This document shows positions 9,004 to 17,138 of a stretch of 40,001 bases of DNA, in pieces; positions within the stretch are counted from its first letter, which is position 1, and every line of letters begins with the position of its first letter. The notes beneath the pieces are model-generated. The model saw only the letters and a list, made by a program, of their open reading frames with translations. It ran no database searches and was not told where the DNA came from. Source of the DNA: Mastigocoleus testarum BC008 (GTDB lineage: Bacteria; Cyanobacteriota; Cyanobacteriia; Cyanobacteriales; Nostocaceae); assembly GCF_001456025.1 (NCBI RefSeq), contig NZ_LMTZ01000008.1:1-40001 (forward strand), read 5' to 3'. Made by a program: the position numbers and the translations under genes.

Positions 9004-9794
9004 CTATTAAACTCCAAAATAAAAACAACAAAGATTTCCTAGCTCAACAAGAAACCAATCCGACAATAAAATATTGTGCAGCCTTGTCGTGGGAAAATTT
9101 TGTCACGCATACTTGCATCGTCTCAAGTTTCCCAAAAAAAAAAGTCTACCTTTTGAGTAATTCACGAACTGTTCAAAAGATATAAATTTTTTCCCTAAAC
9201 CGAAACCTTTGATTATAAAGATAGGTTAATGAAGAGAGCAAGAGAAAATTTTATACATTCCCGGTCCTTGCTAAGACTTGTTTTAAGCAAAAATTTTTAT
9301 GTTCTGGTGCAGTGATATATAGTTTTAAAGCACCTGCATGACAGGTTTTTAGATTTTTATCGGGTCCAAATGCACTACGGATAAAACTGAGATAAATATT
9401 TATTACTGAAGACTGATGCAATTCCTAACCGAAGAATGATGTAGATAGAGCAGCAACTAATAAATAATGGGGATTATTATCGAATTCTGAAGGAATTCCT
9501 TATTGATCTCCATTTAATTATTCAATAATTCGTCCTATCGTGCTTAATTTTTCCCAATAACTTGATAAATTTTTCTCTGTAAATTTTTCTCTGTACAAGT
9601 TACATCTCATAATTTAGCTGATGTGCTAGGTCAATTTCACATCTCAAATATTTTTAGTTAATCTAACTTTTTTCTCACTTTTTGATTATCACTTTTTGAA
9701 CTTAAAAACCAGCATGGAAGCTTGAATTATTAATATTTGCAAGCTTTTTTATCACCGCTAGCAACTTTTTTATGTAGTTTGGATCTTAAATCTT
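9004..9794. other. Long divergent spacer, avaK-like and lipoprotein genes
   Basis: No convincing gene is seen in 791 bp. An apparent + frame at 8991-9185 has no family signature and overlaps the avaK start. The region is AT-rich and must hold both divergent promoters. It contains an exact 14-bp tandem duplication at 9567-9594 and, at 9438-9450, GATGTAGATAGAG, a weak relative of the CTYTAGAYAGA motif found elsewhere in the window. Confidence 0.6.
9567..9594. repeat. 14-bp exact tandem duplication
   Basis: AAATTTTTCTCTGT occurs twice head to tail (9567-9580, 9581-9594), about 200 bp before the lipoprotein gene. Confidence 0.9.
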
Positions 9795-10394
9795 ATGCAA
9801 TCAAAACCCTTGACTCTACGAAAATTCTTACCTCTATCCTTATTCATACTATTACTTCCCCTTGCATCGTGCCAAGTTAAGCAGGAAGAGGCTGGTCGTT
9901 TACCCGACGTTGACATCACACCCGGAAAACTACCTGAATATGACATTAAAGGACCCGACGTCAAAGTCGGAGTCACAAAACGTACTGTTACAGTACCGAA
10001 AGTAATTGTAGTGCAGGAACAACAAACCGTTGAAGTTCCTTACATTGATGTGGATTTACCCGGAGCAAATCGGAAAGAGCGCACCATAACAACTGAAGTT
10101 GAAGTTCCCTCCGGTGGTTACGATCTTGAAGTCCAAAGTGTATACGCATTAAATAATGAACTTTGGGTGATTTCTCAACTTAGAGAAGAAAATCCAAACG
10201 CACCACGGGCGACGGTACGTGTTTCTGATAATATCGTTATTAATGCTCCAGATATACCAGTACGTCACTACATTATTGGCGAGCGTCCGAAAGGTAACTT
10301 TAATGAACAGTACACATTTATTAATGATCGCCAGCAGATTGCTTCTCAGTTAGAGTCCGGACGACAGTTATATCAACAACAGGCTACCAGCTAA
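9795..10394 (+). CDS. Putative lipoprotein of unknown function
   Basis: A 199-residue protein. The N-terminus has a basic start (KPLTLRK), a hydrophobic core and a lipobox LASC with Cys26, so it should be exported and lipidated. The mature part starts with charged, proline-rich strands (PDVDITPGKLPEYDIKGPDV), then a valine-rich VTKRTVTVPKVIVVQEQQ, then VEVPYIDVDLPGA and TTEVEVPSGGYDLEVQSVY. Alternating hydrophobic residues imply a beta-sheet domain. The C-terminus is Gln-rich. I do not recognise a named family. It faces the avaK-like gene divergently and is followed by a stem-loop (10404-10453), so it is probably a single-gene unit. Its location in a stress cluster suggests an envelope role; this is inference only. 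Confidence 0.75.
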   Translation: MQSKPLTLRKFLPLSLFILLLPLASCQVKQEEAGRLPDVDITPGKLPEYDIKGPDVKVGVTKRTVTVPKVIVVQEQQTVEVPYIDVDLPGANRKERTITTEVEVPSGGYDLEVQSVYALNNELWVISQLREENPNAPRATVRVSDNIVINAPDIPVRHYIIGERPKGNFNEQYTFINDRQQIASQLESGRQLYQQQATS

Positions 10395-10403
10395 AAAATA
10401 TAT

Positions 10404-10453
10404 TCTAATCCACTTGAGTAAGTTATTCTCCCTCTGCGAGAAGGTGGATTAGA
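10404..10453 (+). terminator. Stem-loop after the lipoprotein gene
   Basis: Perfect 10-bp arms TCTAATCCAC (10404-10413) and GTGGATTAGA (10444-10453), 10 nt after the stop codon. A pyrimidine-rich CTTTCC follows, not a clean U-tract. It could act as a terminator or an mRNA-stabilising 3' structure. Confidence 0.5.
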
Positions 10454-10625
10454 CTTTCCACTTTAGTAATTAAATTACGTGCATTAATCTTTGGGTATAA
10501 CACTGCAGAATTAGTTTTAGCCACAAAACAACTAATTATTATTAACTAAAGATTGATTTAATTATTAGTATTAATTTTGTATAAATATTTTTAGTCGTTT
10601 AATTTTACTTAGTTGGAGATTTATT

Positions 10626-11090
10626 GTGAAAATAATTAACAATATTACAAGTCAAATTTCGAACTATAAAAAATATGTACTATACATATTTTCTTGTTTA
10701 TTCGTACTAACCTTTGCTTGGAGCAGCGTATTTATAAACACTAATTCTGTCGCAGCTAATGCCCAAAGTTTATATATAAATACTAATTCCCATATAATTG
10801 CACTCGATTATAACGAAAGCAATCTTAAACAAAAAGCAAAAAGTGACTTTGATAAAGTCTTAGGTGCTGGAAGCAGTGACAAACTGGAAGGTAATGTAGA
10901 GCAAGCTGTAGGTAATGCTCAACAGAATTTGGGAAAAGTAACCGGGCAAGCCAAAGGTGTAACAAAGCGAGTTGAAGGAAGAGCCAAACAAGATATTGGT
11001 AGAACAAAAGATGCTGCACAAGATTTAGCTTCTGATGTCGAGAACAAAACAGATAACGCAGTAGATAATATTCGAGATTTCTTTAATTAG
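10626..11090 (+). CDS. CsbD-like protein with N-terminal signal or anchor
   Basis: A 154-residue protein with a GTG start, preceded by TTGGAGA. Residues about 17-38 form a hydrophobic segment (YVLYIFSCLFVLTFAWSSVF) followed by SVAANAQS, which could be a signal peptidase site, so the protein is probably exported or anchored. Residues about 80-140 are CsbD-like: SDKLEGNVEQAVGNAQQNLG, then KVTGQAKGVTKRVEGRAKQD, with regularly spaced Gly and charged helix repeats. Classic CsbD proteins (such as the 60-residue one at 25303) are short, soluble and induced by general stress in Bacillus; their function is unknown. The signal-bearing form is longer and should act outside the cytoplasm. A good intrinsic terminator follows at 11134-11166. 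Confidence 0.8.
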   Translation: MKIINNITSQISNYKKYVLYIFSCLFVLTFAWSSVFINTNSVAANAQSLYINTNSHIIALDYNESNLKQKAKSDFDKVLGAGSSDKLEGNVEQAVGNAQQNLGKVTGQAKGVTKRVEGRAKQDIGRTKDAAQDLASDVENKTDNAVDNIRDFFN

Positions 11091-11522
11091 TAGATCAAGT
11101 AATTCAAAGATTTTTACTATAATTTAGTAATATGCATATTACCAAAATAAAGGTAATATGCTTTTTAGCATTTGACTAAAATCTAAATTATTTAACGTTA
11201 TACATCCAGTTTTATTCGTTAAGTAGCAAACAGGAAACAGGAAGTGCAATTATAGTAAATCACGACGTAGCGGATAAGATTTTTTTGTACAAAGCGCGGA
11301 CCACAGTCAGAAAAATATGTGTGGAAGGAGTTTTTTATTTATTTTTTTATTTTTTTAATTTGCTAACTCGTACTCCATCTTTAGCGAGATAAAATAGTAA
11401 TATTTATTTATATTTTTAAGTCTCGATAAGTAATTAATATTATCTCAAGTTGGAATACATAAATAGCTGAATTTTATAGAATTTAATAATCCCTACAGCT
11501 AGCTACAGTTTGGAGAGCTTCT
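11091..11522. other. AT-rich spacer before the AI-2E permease
   Basis: No gene is seen in 432 bp. After the terminator there is a T-rich low-complexity stretch (about 11330-11360). A moderately GC-richer patch (about 11258-11330) shows no gene. GGAGAG lies just before the GTG at 11523. Confidence 0.6.
11134..11166 (+). terminator. Intrinsic terminator of the CsbD-like gene
   Basis: GCATATTACC (11134-11143) and GGTAATATGC (11152-11161) are perfect 10-bp arms with an 8-nt loop, followed directly by TTTTT (11162-11166). The left arm also overlaps a 16-bp palindrome, GTAATATGCATATTAC. It is the clearest rho-independent terminator in the window. Confidence 0.8.
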
Positions 11523-12617
11523 GTGAATTTTAAGCAATTTTTTGGTTTATTAGTACTTGTAATATGTCTATATACTTTATGGCAAATACGTCAAGTTTTA
11601 CTTGTTGTATTTGCTTCCATCATATTAGCAACTGTTTTAAATCAAGTAGTAAAATTTTTAATAAAGATCCATATTAAAAGAGGAATCGCAATCTTTATCA
11701 CAGTTACTCTTTTTTTCACTGTGATAACTGGTTTCTGTGCCTTGATTCTTCCTCAGATGATTCAGCAATTGCAAGAGCTTGCTGATATTTTACCTTTGAC
11801 TTTGGAACGAATACACTCTTGGAATAGTTGGTTGCTACAAGCTATTCCAGCAGAAATCGTAGAAGAGACTCGCGGGCTAGAAAATATAACACAAGGGCTA
11901 CAAAGTTCGTTAAATCAGTTAATAAATAATTTCTTTACTATTCTAAGTAATTCGCTAAACATAGTTTTAACTATACTACTATTTTTAGTTTTAACAATTA
12001 TGTTTTTAGCAGAACCATATCCTTACCGAAAAGGATTCATCATGTTATTTCCTACCTTTTATAGGCGAAGAGTGAGTAATATTCTTTCTCTTTGCGAAAC
12101 CTCATTATTGGGTTGGATTAAAGGTACATTACTAACAATGTTAGTAATTGCTGTTTTAAGCTATGTTGGATTAGTTTATCTAGAAATAAAATTACCCTTA
12201 GTTAACGCAATATTGGCAGGATTGTTAGAATTTATTCCTAATGTTGGTCCCACTTTAAGTGTAATCCCACCGCTGCTGCTAGGATTAATTGATGCACCTT
12301 GGAAAGCTGCAGCTGTTATCGGCTTATATTTTGTTATCCAGCAAATTGAAAGTTTGGTAATTGTACCTTTAGTAATGAAGTCTCAGGTATCTTTAATGCC
12401 TGCGATAACTTTGCTATCCGTAGTTATTTTTGCCAGTTTTTTTGGATTTTTAGGTTTATTTTTAGCTATCCCTTTGACAATAGTATTACAAATTTGGATC
12501 CAAGAAGCCCTAATCAAAGACGTATTAAATAAATGGCAAAACAACAATAATAACAATCAAAATATAGAAAAAGTGCTATTAATTAACTCCGACTATGAAG
12601 ATAAAATACGAAAATAA
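11523..12617 (+). CDS. AI-2E family transporter (364 aa)
   Basis: A polytopic inner-membrane protein of the AI-2 exporter/PerM family. N-terminal paired helices (about 5-75) are followed by a polar helical region (about 80-150), then further helices. The family signature lies near 235-262: LPLVNAILAGLLEFIPNVGP, then TLSVIPPLL. After it come QQIESLVIVPLVMKSQVSLM and a final hydrophobic pair with FFGFLGLFLAIPLTIVLQIW. The C-terminal tail is Asn-rich and variable. Despite the name, substrates are mostly untested; some relatives are Na+/H+ antiporters. The GTG start has GGAGAG upstream. The ZIP-like gene follows after 101 bp. A second, divergent copy is at 34662. Confidence 0.88.
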   Translation: MNFKQFFGLLVLVICLYTLWQIRQVLLVVFASIILATVLNQVVKFLIKIHIKRGIAIFITVTLFFTVITGFCALILPQMIQQLQELADILPLTLERIHSWNSWLLQAIPAEIVEETRGLENITQGLQSSLNQLINNFFTILSNSLNIVLTILLFLVLTIMFLAEPYPYRKGFIMLFPTFYRRRVSNILSLCETSLLGWIKGTLLTMLVIAVLSYVGLVYLEIKLPLVNAILAGLLEFIPNVGPTLSVIPPLLLGLIDAPWKAAAVIGLYFVIQQIESLVIVPLVMKSQVSLMPAITLLSVVIFASFFGFLGLFLAIPLTIVLQIWIQEALIKDVLNKWQNNNNNNQNIEKVLLINSDYEDKIRK

Positions 12618-12718
12618 ATATAGGGTATATGATTCTTGCTTGTAGTACAATTAATTATTATTTATCACTTCACTACTTACATAGTCTGCCCTAATATTCA
12701 CTATTCATACTGGTAAAA

Positions 12719-13477
12719 ATGCCGATTACTTTTGCCCTGTCAGGATTTCTAGCTGTTGCTCTGGCGTTAATACACTTATTTTGTGGTAAATTACGTTTTG
12801 TTGATATACCTCGCAGTCGCTGGCTTAGTGGTGCTGGAGGTGTTTCCGTAGCCTATGTTTTTATACATTTATTACCGGAGCTAGGCGAATATCAATCTAT
12901 ATTAAAACAATCTGAACCGGGAATAACTTCTTATTTAGAAAACCATGTTTACCTCATAGCTTTAATTGGTTTGGGAATATTCTATTGGTTAGAACGCTTA
13001 GCGATTTTATCCCGTCAGCAACAACAAAAAGCAGGAAAAGGTAAAGTTACAAGTATAGAAATTTTTTGGTTGAATATAGTCTCTTTTGCTATTTATAATA
13101 GTTTAATTGGCTATTTATTACTGCATAGAGAAGAAACGGATATTGCCAATTTAATTTCGTTTGCATCAGCCATGGCACTACATTTTATTGTTAATGACCA
13201 CGGTTTAAGGCAAAATCACAGAAGTATTTACGATCACGTAGGTAAGTGGATATTAGCTTTCTCAATTATTTTTGGCTGGGTTATTGGTACTGGGCTAGAA
13301 ATCAGTGAAAGCGCGATCGCCATATTATTTTCTTTTTTAGCAGGTGGAATTATTCTTAACGTTTTGAAAGAAGAATTACCAGAGGAAAGAGAAAGCCGTT
13401 TTTGGGCTTTTGCTTCAGGTGCTTTTATTTACGCTGTTTTATCTAATACTCAAACAATAATAGAATTTTACCGGTAA
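12719..13477 (+). CDS. ZIP-like multi-spanning membrane protein
   Basis: A 252-residue protein with about seven or eight membrane segments. Features recalling the ZIP metal-transporter fold are FIHLLPELGE in an early helix (about 47-56), a central helix with ALHFIVNDHGLRQN (about 152-165; ZIP helix IV usually reads HN..DG), and then LKEELPEERESRFWAFASGAF (about 218-238), which resembles the helix V HE.PHE region followed by the small-residue helix. The helix V histidines are replaced by Lys/Glu, so metal transport is uncertain. The assignment rests on pattern only. It is followed by a hairpin shared with the convergent DUF421 gene. Confidence 0.55.
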   Translation: MPITFALSGFLAVALALIHLFCGKLRFVDIPRSRWLSGAGGVSVAYVFIHLLPELGEYQSILKQSEPGITSYLENHVYLIALIGLGIFYWLERLAILSRQQQQKAGKGKVTSIEIFWLNIVSFAIYNSLIGYLLLHREETDIANLISFASAMALHFIVNDHGLRQNHRSIYDHVGKWILAFSIIFGWVIGTGLEISESAIAILFSFLAGGIILNVLKEELPEERESRFWAFASGAFIYAVLSNTQTIIEFYR

Positions 13478-13481
13478 ATTA

Positions 13482-13519
13482 ATTGACTCTAACTTAATGG
13501 ATTCTATTATTAGAGTGAA
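13482..13519. terminator. Stem-loop between convergent genes
   Basis: ACTCTAA (13486-13492) pairs with TTAGAGT (13510-13516), extended by TT/AA outside. It lies in the 46-bp gap between the ZIP-like gene and the DUF421 gene and could serve both directions. On the + strand a T-run follows after seven bases. Confidence 0.45.
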
Positions 13520-13523
13520 ACAA

Positions 13524-14081
13524 TTATTTTTTAGCTTCAGATACATCGAACTCAACTATCTGTGGCGATTCTTCTTGGAGTATAACGCTAATATCTCCGT
13601 TACTTTCTAAGCGCGCTATTTTTACTGAATGGTAATCGTCAATTTTTGCTTGTAGGCGTAATGAAGAAAGTAAATCCTCATAAGTTATATTACCTGCTCT
13701 CATACCTTGACGATTAATTTTACCGTCACGAACTAATATAATAGATTTTCCCTTGATTAACCTTTCAAATCTTTTCGCATGAAAAGCAATAGTTGCAAAT
13801 ACCCAGTGAATTCCCATTAAAACCACTCCTGCTCCCAGAGTCGGGAAAAAAGGAGCAGAACCATTAATTGCACGACTTAATGTTGCACCAAAAATAATAC
13901 TTAAAGTAACATCAAATATTGCATGCTTCCCTAAAAAACGTTTATTTCCTCCTAGCCTTACTATTCCTAATGTAACAATATAAACAACTGCTGCCCTTAC
14001 TCCCATTTGCCACAGGCTTAGTTTTTCAGTATTTAATCCTAACAACTCATTTATTGCACTTCCAATTGTGTCAATTACCAT
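13524..14081 (-). CDS. DUF421 (YetF-type) membrane protein (185 aa)
   Basis: About three N-terminal transmembrane helices (27-45, 57-75, 80-105) precede the conserved cytoplasmic DUF421 domain: LVRDGKINRQGMRAGNITYE, then DLLSSLRLQAKIDDYHSVK, then the strand LESNGDISVIL. The early motif GIVRLGGNKRFLGKHAIFD corresponds to the R-x-x-GKR...FD motif of the family. The protein is compact, near the family's usual 150-230 residues. Function is unknown; Bacillus YetF-type proteins are membrane proteins tied to stress or sporulation. It is paralogous to the gene at 36359, but the pair is divergent. A copy of the CTYTAGAYAGA motif lies about 290 bp upstream in its own orientation. Confidence 0.85.
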   Translation of the reverse strand: MVIDTIGSAINELLGLNTEKLSLWQMGVRAAVVYIVTLGIVRLGGNKRFLGKHAIFDVTLSIIFGATLSRAINGSAPFFPTLGAGVVLMGIHWVFATIAFHAKRFERLIKGKSIILVRDGKINRQGMRAGNITYEDLLSSLRLQAKIDDYHSVKIARLESNGDISVILQEESPQIVEFDVSEAKK

Positions 14082-14569
14082 AGATTTTCTATTTCACACC
14101 ACATAATCGATTATTGTCCCACCGTTCAAGTAATTATTTTGCAGTCAGTGCATTAGAGCATTTCTACAATAAACAAGATATGACCTAACTTTATTTTCTC
14201 TTTCGCCTCAACTCTATAAGTAAATGAACTAAATTATTCAGCCCATTTACTACAAAACTCCCCAAATCATTAACATTAAATGAAGGTATGATTTTTGAAA
14301 TTATATTTGATATTTAGATTTTCTTAATGTTAAATTTTATTTTCTCTTAGATTTAATGTAATTATAGGTCTATCTAGAGAAGTAATTACGATAAAATTTA
14401 CACTTCCCTTAGTTTAAATATATTTTTGTCTGTAGGGTGATGATAATAAACTTCATTTCTAGATATAACTAATATAGTCAAGTGATTCTTATTTAACTAA
14501 GCTGATATATGACCTTTATTTTATTAGCTTAAATTAAAAAAAATCTTGCTTTTTTCACAGGTATTTTAT
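14082..14569. other. Divergent spacer, DUF421 and coiled-coil genes
   Basis: No gene is seen in 488 bp of AT-rich sequence. It carries the motif at 14361-14380 and should hold promoters for both flanking genes. Confidence 0.6.
14361..14380 (-). promoter_or_regulatory. CTYTAGAYAGA motif, DUF421-facing orientation
   Basis: Read on the - strand, TCTCTAGATAGA (14380 to 14369) is followed after two bases by TATAAT (14366 to 14361). The 11-mer matches the copies at 22221, 30507 and 36087. The spacing to a -10-like box (2 nt) differs from the 22-25 nt at the other sites, so it may work differently or serve the + strand gene at 14570. Confidence 0.4.
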
Positions 14570-14857
14570 ATGGAATCTAAACAAGAATATCAAAAAAAGA
14601 TGGAAGCACAGCTTCAAAATCTACAGACAAAAATTGATGAGTTTAAAGTAAAAGCTTCTTTAGCTAAAGCTGATGCAAAAGATGCCTATGATGAACAAAT
14701 TTCAATTTTAAATACTAAGCAACACGAAGCTAAACTGAAGTTTCAAGAGATTCAAAAATCTAGTGAAAGTGCTTGGGAAGATATGAAGTCCGGTATGGAA
14801 AATGCTTGGAATGATTTGCAAACATCTTTTAATAAAGCTACTGCTAATTTCAAGTAA
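14570..14857 (+). CDS. Small coiled-coil protein of unknown function (95 aa)
   Basis: Starts at ATG 14570 (AGG about 8 nt upstream). The frame is open to a TTG at 14546, but the ATG is the better start. The whole sequence is predicted to be helical and highly charged: MESKQEYQKKMEAQLQNLQ, with heptad-like L/I spacing (LQNLQTKIDEFKVKASL), then KADAKDAYDEQISILNTKQ, ending with WEDMKSGMENAWNDLQTSF. No signal peptide or membrane segment is present. Proteins of this make-up (KADAKDAY, AWEDMKSG) are common in cyanobacterial stress loci and recall apolipoprotein or LEA-like amphipathic helices, but I cannot name the family. The neighbours are an Lti-type secreted protein (77 bp downstream) and Dps, so co-expression under cold or oxidative stress is plausible. 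Confidence 0.75.
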   Translation: MESKQEYQKKMEAQLQNLQTKIDEFKVKASLAKADAKDAYDEQISILNTKQHEAKLKFQEIQKSSESAWEDMKSGMENAWNDLQTSFNKATANFK

Positions 14858-14933
14858 TTTATAAAAAACCAGAAGTATTATTATTTTTGCTGTTTATTCG
14901 CAGCTTTATCACTTAATTAAATGGAGGAGAAAA

Positions 14934-15296
14934 ATGGAGAACACTCGTAAGTTTTTTGCAAATATTCGCCCTTTACAATTTCTAGTCGCGGTTTTCACTT
15001 GTCTTACCCTATTATTTAGTAGCGCTTACCCTGCATTTGCAATTGGAAGTTATAAAAGTACTCCTTCCGAAGGCGAAACTAGTCTAAATCAAATTCAGAA
15101 AGAAACCGATAAAGTAGCTAGCTCAAAAGCTGGAAATCCTGATTTAGAAGAGTCTCAGGCTAAAACAAGGAAAGGTTTGAATTCAGTTCAAGGTAGTGCC
15201 GATAAAAATAAAATGAAGCGCCCATCCAACTCTCAAAGTGCAACTACTGTTCAAGATAAAGTGGAAGGATTTTTGGAAAATGTTACTGGCAATTAA
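14934..15296 (+). CDS. Low-temperature-induced (Lti-type) secreted protein
   Basis: A 120-residue protein with a clear Sec signal peptide: a basic N-terminus, a hydrophobic core (about 14-31) and AFA at 34-36 before Ile37. The mature 84 residues are polar and glycine-poor: SYKSTPSEGETSLNQIQKET, then SQAKTRKGLNSVQGSADKNK, then RPSNSQSATTVQDKVEGFLE, ending NVTGN. The order (SY.S.P..G...L..I, GLN.VQG.ADK.KM.RP.NSQ.A, VE..LE.VTG) fits the cyanobacterial low-temperature-induced protein family as I recall it. Biochemical function is unknown. It has an excellent SD (GGAGGAG, 14923-14929) 4 nt before the ATG, suggesting high expression. A large stem-loop follows at 15438. Confidence 0.65.
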   Translation: MENTRKFFANIRPLQFLVAVFTCLTLLFSSAYPAFAIGSYKSTPSEGETSLNQIQKETDKVASSKAGNPDLEESQAKTRKGLNSVQGSADKNKMKRPSNSQSATTVQDKVEGFLENVTGN

Positions 15297-15664
15297 TAAA
15301 TAGCTTTTTCTTTACTTTTCCGAAAAAATAGTTTTTTAGGTTGCGCTCTCATCAATTAACTTTATCATCGCTAGGAAATAATACTTGTTTGTTGAGAGCA
15401 GCTTTTAAACTTAATATTTTGTTTAACAATTATATTACTCCTCAAGGATAAGCTATGTAGTTAGTTTATCCTCGAGGAGATTAATTATTACTGAGAATAA
15501 ATAATAATTTATGATTTAAAAGTATTTAATACTCAATATTGTAATAACAAAACAAGAATTAAATGTCGTAATTATAAACGAATGAATGAGAAATAAAACT
15601 CTATCTATAGATTATTACTTATGATTGATTTTTGGGGTCGAAGTATGTGTTGAAATACTAATAG
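15297..15664. other. Spacer between the lti-type gene and dps
   Basis: No gene is seen in 368 bp. It holds a strong stem-loop (15438-15479) and, at 15599-15614, CTCTATCTATAGATTA, which read on the - strand is TAATCTATAGATAGAG, one base from the TAATCTCTAGATAGAG found before the Pmp3 gene. It lies about 50 bp before dps but in the opposite orientation. Confidence 0.5.
15438..15479. other. Strong 14-bp stem-loop
   Basis: CTCCTCAAGGATAA (15438-15451) pairs with TTATCCTCGAGGAG (15466-15479), with one mismatch and a 14-nt loop. No T-run follows in either direction. It lies 142 bp after the lti-type gene and 186 bp before dps; it could be a 3' processing structure or part of a small RNA. Confidence 0.55.
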
Positions 15665-16234
15665 ATGAATGAAACGAAATGTAAAGAGTCAATTATGCGA
15701 AGTATTAATATTGGTTTAACCGAAGAACAACGTCAAGGAGTGATTAAGTTATTAAATCACGATTTGGCAGATGCTTATGTGTTACTGGTGAAGACCAAAA
15801 AATACCATTGGGATGTAGTTGGACCACAGTTCCGCACTCTACACGAACTGTGGGGAGAGCATTACGAAACTCTCACCGAGAATATAGATTCTATTGCTGA
15901 ACGGGTTCGCGCTTTAGGTGGATATCCTGTAGGCACAATGAAAGGATTTCTAGAAATTACAACTTTGAAAGAAAATCCCGAGAACCTTCCTTTAGCAACT
16001 CAGATGGTAGAGAGTTTAGTAGAAGATCACGAGCAGATTATTCGTAATCTCCGCGAACATATCGATAATTGCTCAGAAGATTTTCATGATGAGGGTACTG
16101 CTGACTTCTTAACTGGATTGATGGAAGGTCATGAAGAAATGGCTTGGATGCTGCGCTCCTTTATTGAAGGAGAGTCCATCAGTTCAGATGGTCAGAAACT
16201 ACAATCCCGTCAAAAAGTTGCAGCAGGTGTATAG
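15665..16234 (+). CDS. Dps/ferritin-like DNA-protection protein
   Basis: A Dps mini-ferritin that oxidises Fe(II) with peroxide, stores iron and protects DNA under starvation or oxidative stress. The dinuclear site residues at subunit interfaces are present with exact family spacing: His48 (KKYHWDV), His60 (TLHELW), Asp75 and Glu79 (NIDSIAER), i.e. gaps of 12, 15 and 4 as in E. coli Dps. The four-helix region spans about 17-170. Length (189) is near the family's 160-190. The start is uncertain: ATG 15665 gives a ten-residue extension, while ATG 15695 (MRSINIGL) matches usual Dps N-termini; neither has a strong SD. The gene stands alone, between a stem-loop and a hairpin at 16253. Confidence 0.95.
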   Translation: MNETKCKESIMRSINIGLTEEQRQGVIKLLNHDLADAYVLLVKTKKYHWDVVGPQFRTLHELWGEHYETLTENIDSIAERVRALGGYPVGTMKGFLEITTLKENPENLPLATQMVESLVEDHEQIIRNLREHIDNCSEDFHDEGTADFLTGLMEGHEEMAWMLRSFIEGESISSDGQKLQSRQKVAAGV

Positions 16235-16252
16235 AAGTTAGTTGAATTTAAT

Positions 16253-16273
16253 GGGAGTGATGGAATTACTCCC
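16253..16273 (+). terminator. Hairpin 18 nt after dps
   Basis: GGGAGTGAT pairs with ATTACTCCC with one mismatch and a 3-nt loop. No U-tract follows; it is terminator-like or an mRNA-end stabiliser. Confidence 0.45.
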
Positions 16274-16373
16274 TAGGTACAGCTGAATTTTATATAGCTC
16301 ACTTCCTGCAAAGATACAAAAATACTTACGTTGCAACAAAGTAACAAGATTATTAGAATTTAGAGGGGTTTCG

Positions 16374-17138
16374 ATGCCTGATTACAAAGCAGAACGTACA
16401 ATCTCAGGAGTTTTCAAACAGGAAAGTCAAATAAATGATGTAATTCGACGCTTACTAGATAGAGGTATACCTCGGGACTATCTATCGGTAATGGGTAATA
16501 ATTTTCAATCCCAAACTAGAATTTCAGGTTTTATTTCTAAAAAAGATGTAATTCTTGGTGGACTACGAACCGGAGCTGTTTTTGGCTCTTTGTTCGGTTC
16601 CTTGTTGGGTCTACTCACCGGTGTCGGTGTGTTGTTTATTCCTTTTGTTGGATCTGTAGTTGCAGCAGGTCCAATTGGAGGAGCATTACTTGGTGCTGCT
16701 AGTGGTGCTTTGGCTGGTAGTACTGGTGCAGGTTTAGCGTCAGTACTGATTACCTTAGGAATGTCTGAAGATAAAGCTGCGATTTATGAAACTCGTCTTA
16801 AAGCTGGTGAATTCATCATCATGGCTGAAGTCCCGAGCGATCGGACCGGCGAGTTTCAATTATTAATGGAAAGTGCTGGCGGCGAAGAAGTTCATATAAT
16901 TGAGAAAACATTACCTCGTCCTTGTCCCGGTCGTTGTAAAGGTCCTCAAGATTTAGCGCCAGAAGTTCGCTCTCATCTCTCCGAAGCAGCACAAGAAACT
17001 TTTATCGAACGCTACAATTCAGTCTTTGATGAAACTAACGACGAGACGAAAGCTGAAGAAGCAGCCTGGGCGCAAGTTCATCAGCAGTATGAAGAAGATG
17101 AAAATGGTGTCTGGTCTAAGGCTAAAGTGACAGCTTAA
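16374..17138 (+). CDS. GSP17M-like glycine-zipper protein fused to a ChaB domain
   Basis: A 254-residue fusion. Residues 7-45 are a GSP17M-like lobe ([20 protein letters not shown]). Residues 62-128 are a glycine-zipper hydrophobic region ([20 protein letters not shown], then [20 protein letters not shown]). The second lobe (129-178) has [11 protein letters not shown]. After a short PCPGRCKG linker, residues 188-250 match Cha[21 protein letters not shown], then NSVFDE, then [18 protein letters not shown] and VW. ChaB in E. coli is a small regulator encoded beside the ChaA Na+/Ca2+/K+ antiporter; here no chaA is near. The zipper suggests membrane association with ChaB exposed, which is inference. 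The ATG has GAGGGG upstream. Transcription probably ends near the stem at 17225-17270. Confidence 0.85.
   Translation: MPDYKAERTISGVFKQESQINDVIRRLLDRGIPRDYLSVMGNNFQSQTRISGFISKKDVILGGLRTGAVFGSLFGSLLGLLTGVGVLFIPFVGSVVAAGPIGGALLGAASGALAGSTGAGLASVLITLGMSEDKAAIYETRLKAGEFIIMAEVPSDRTGEFQLLMESAGGEEVHIIEKTLPRPCPGRCKGPQDLAPEVRSHLSEAAQETFIERYNSVFDETNDETKAEEAAWAQVHQQYEEDENGVWSKAKVTA

Noticed and set aside
8991..9185. Small + strand frame overlapping the avaK start
   Set aside because: Overlaps the start and SD region of a confident gene, and shows no SD and no recognisable motif.
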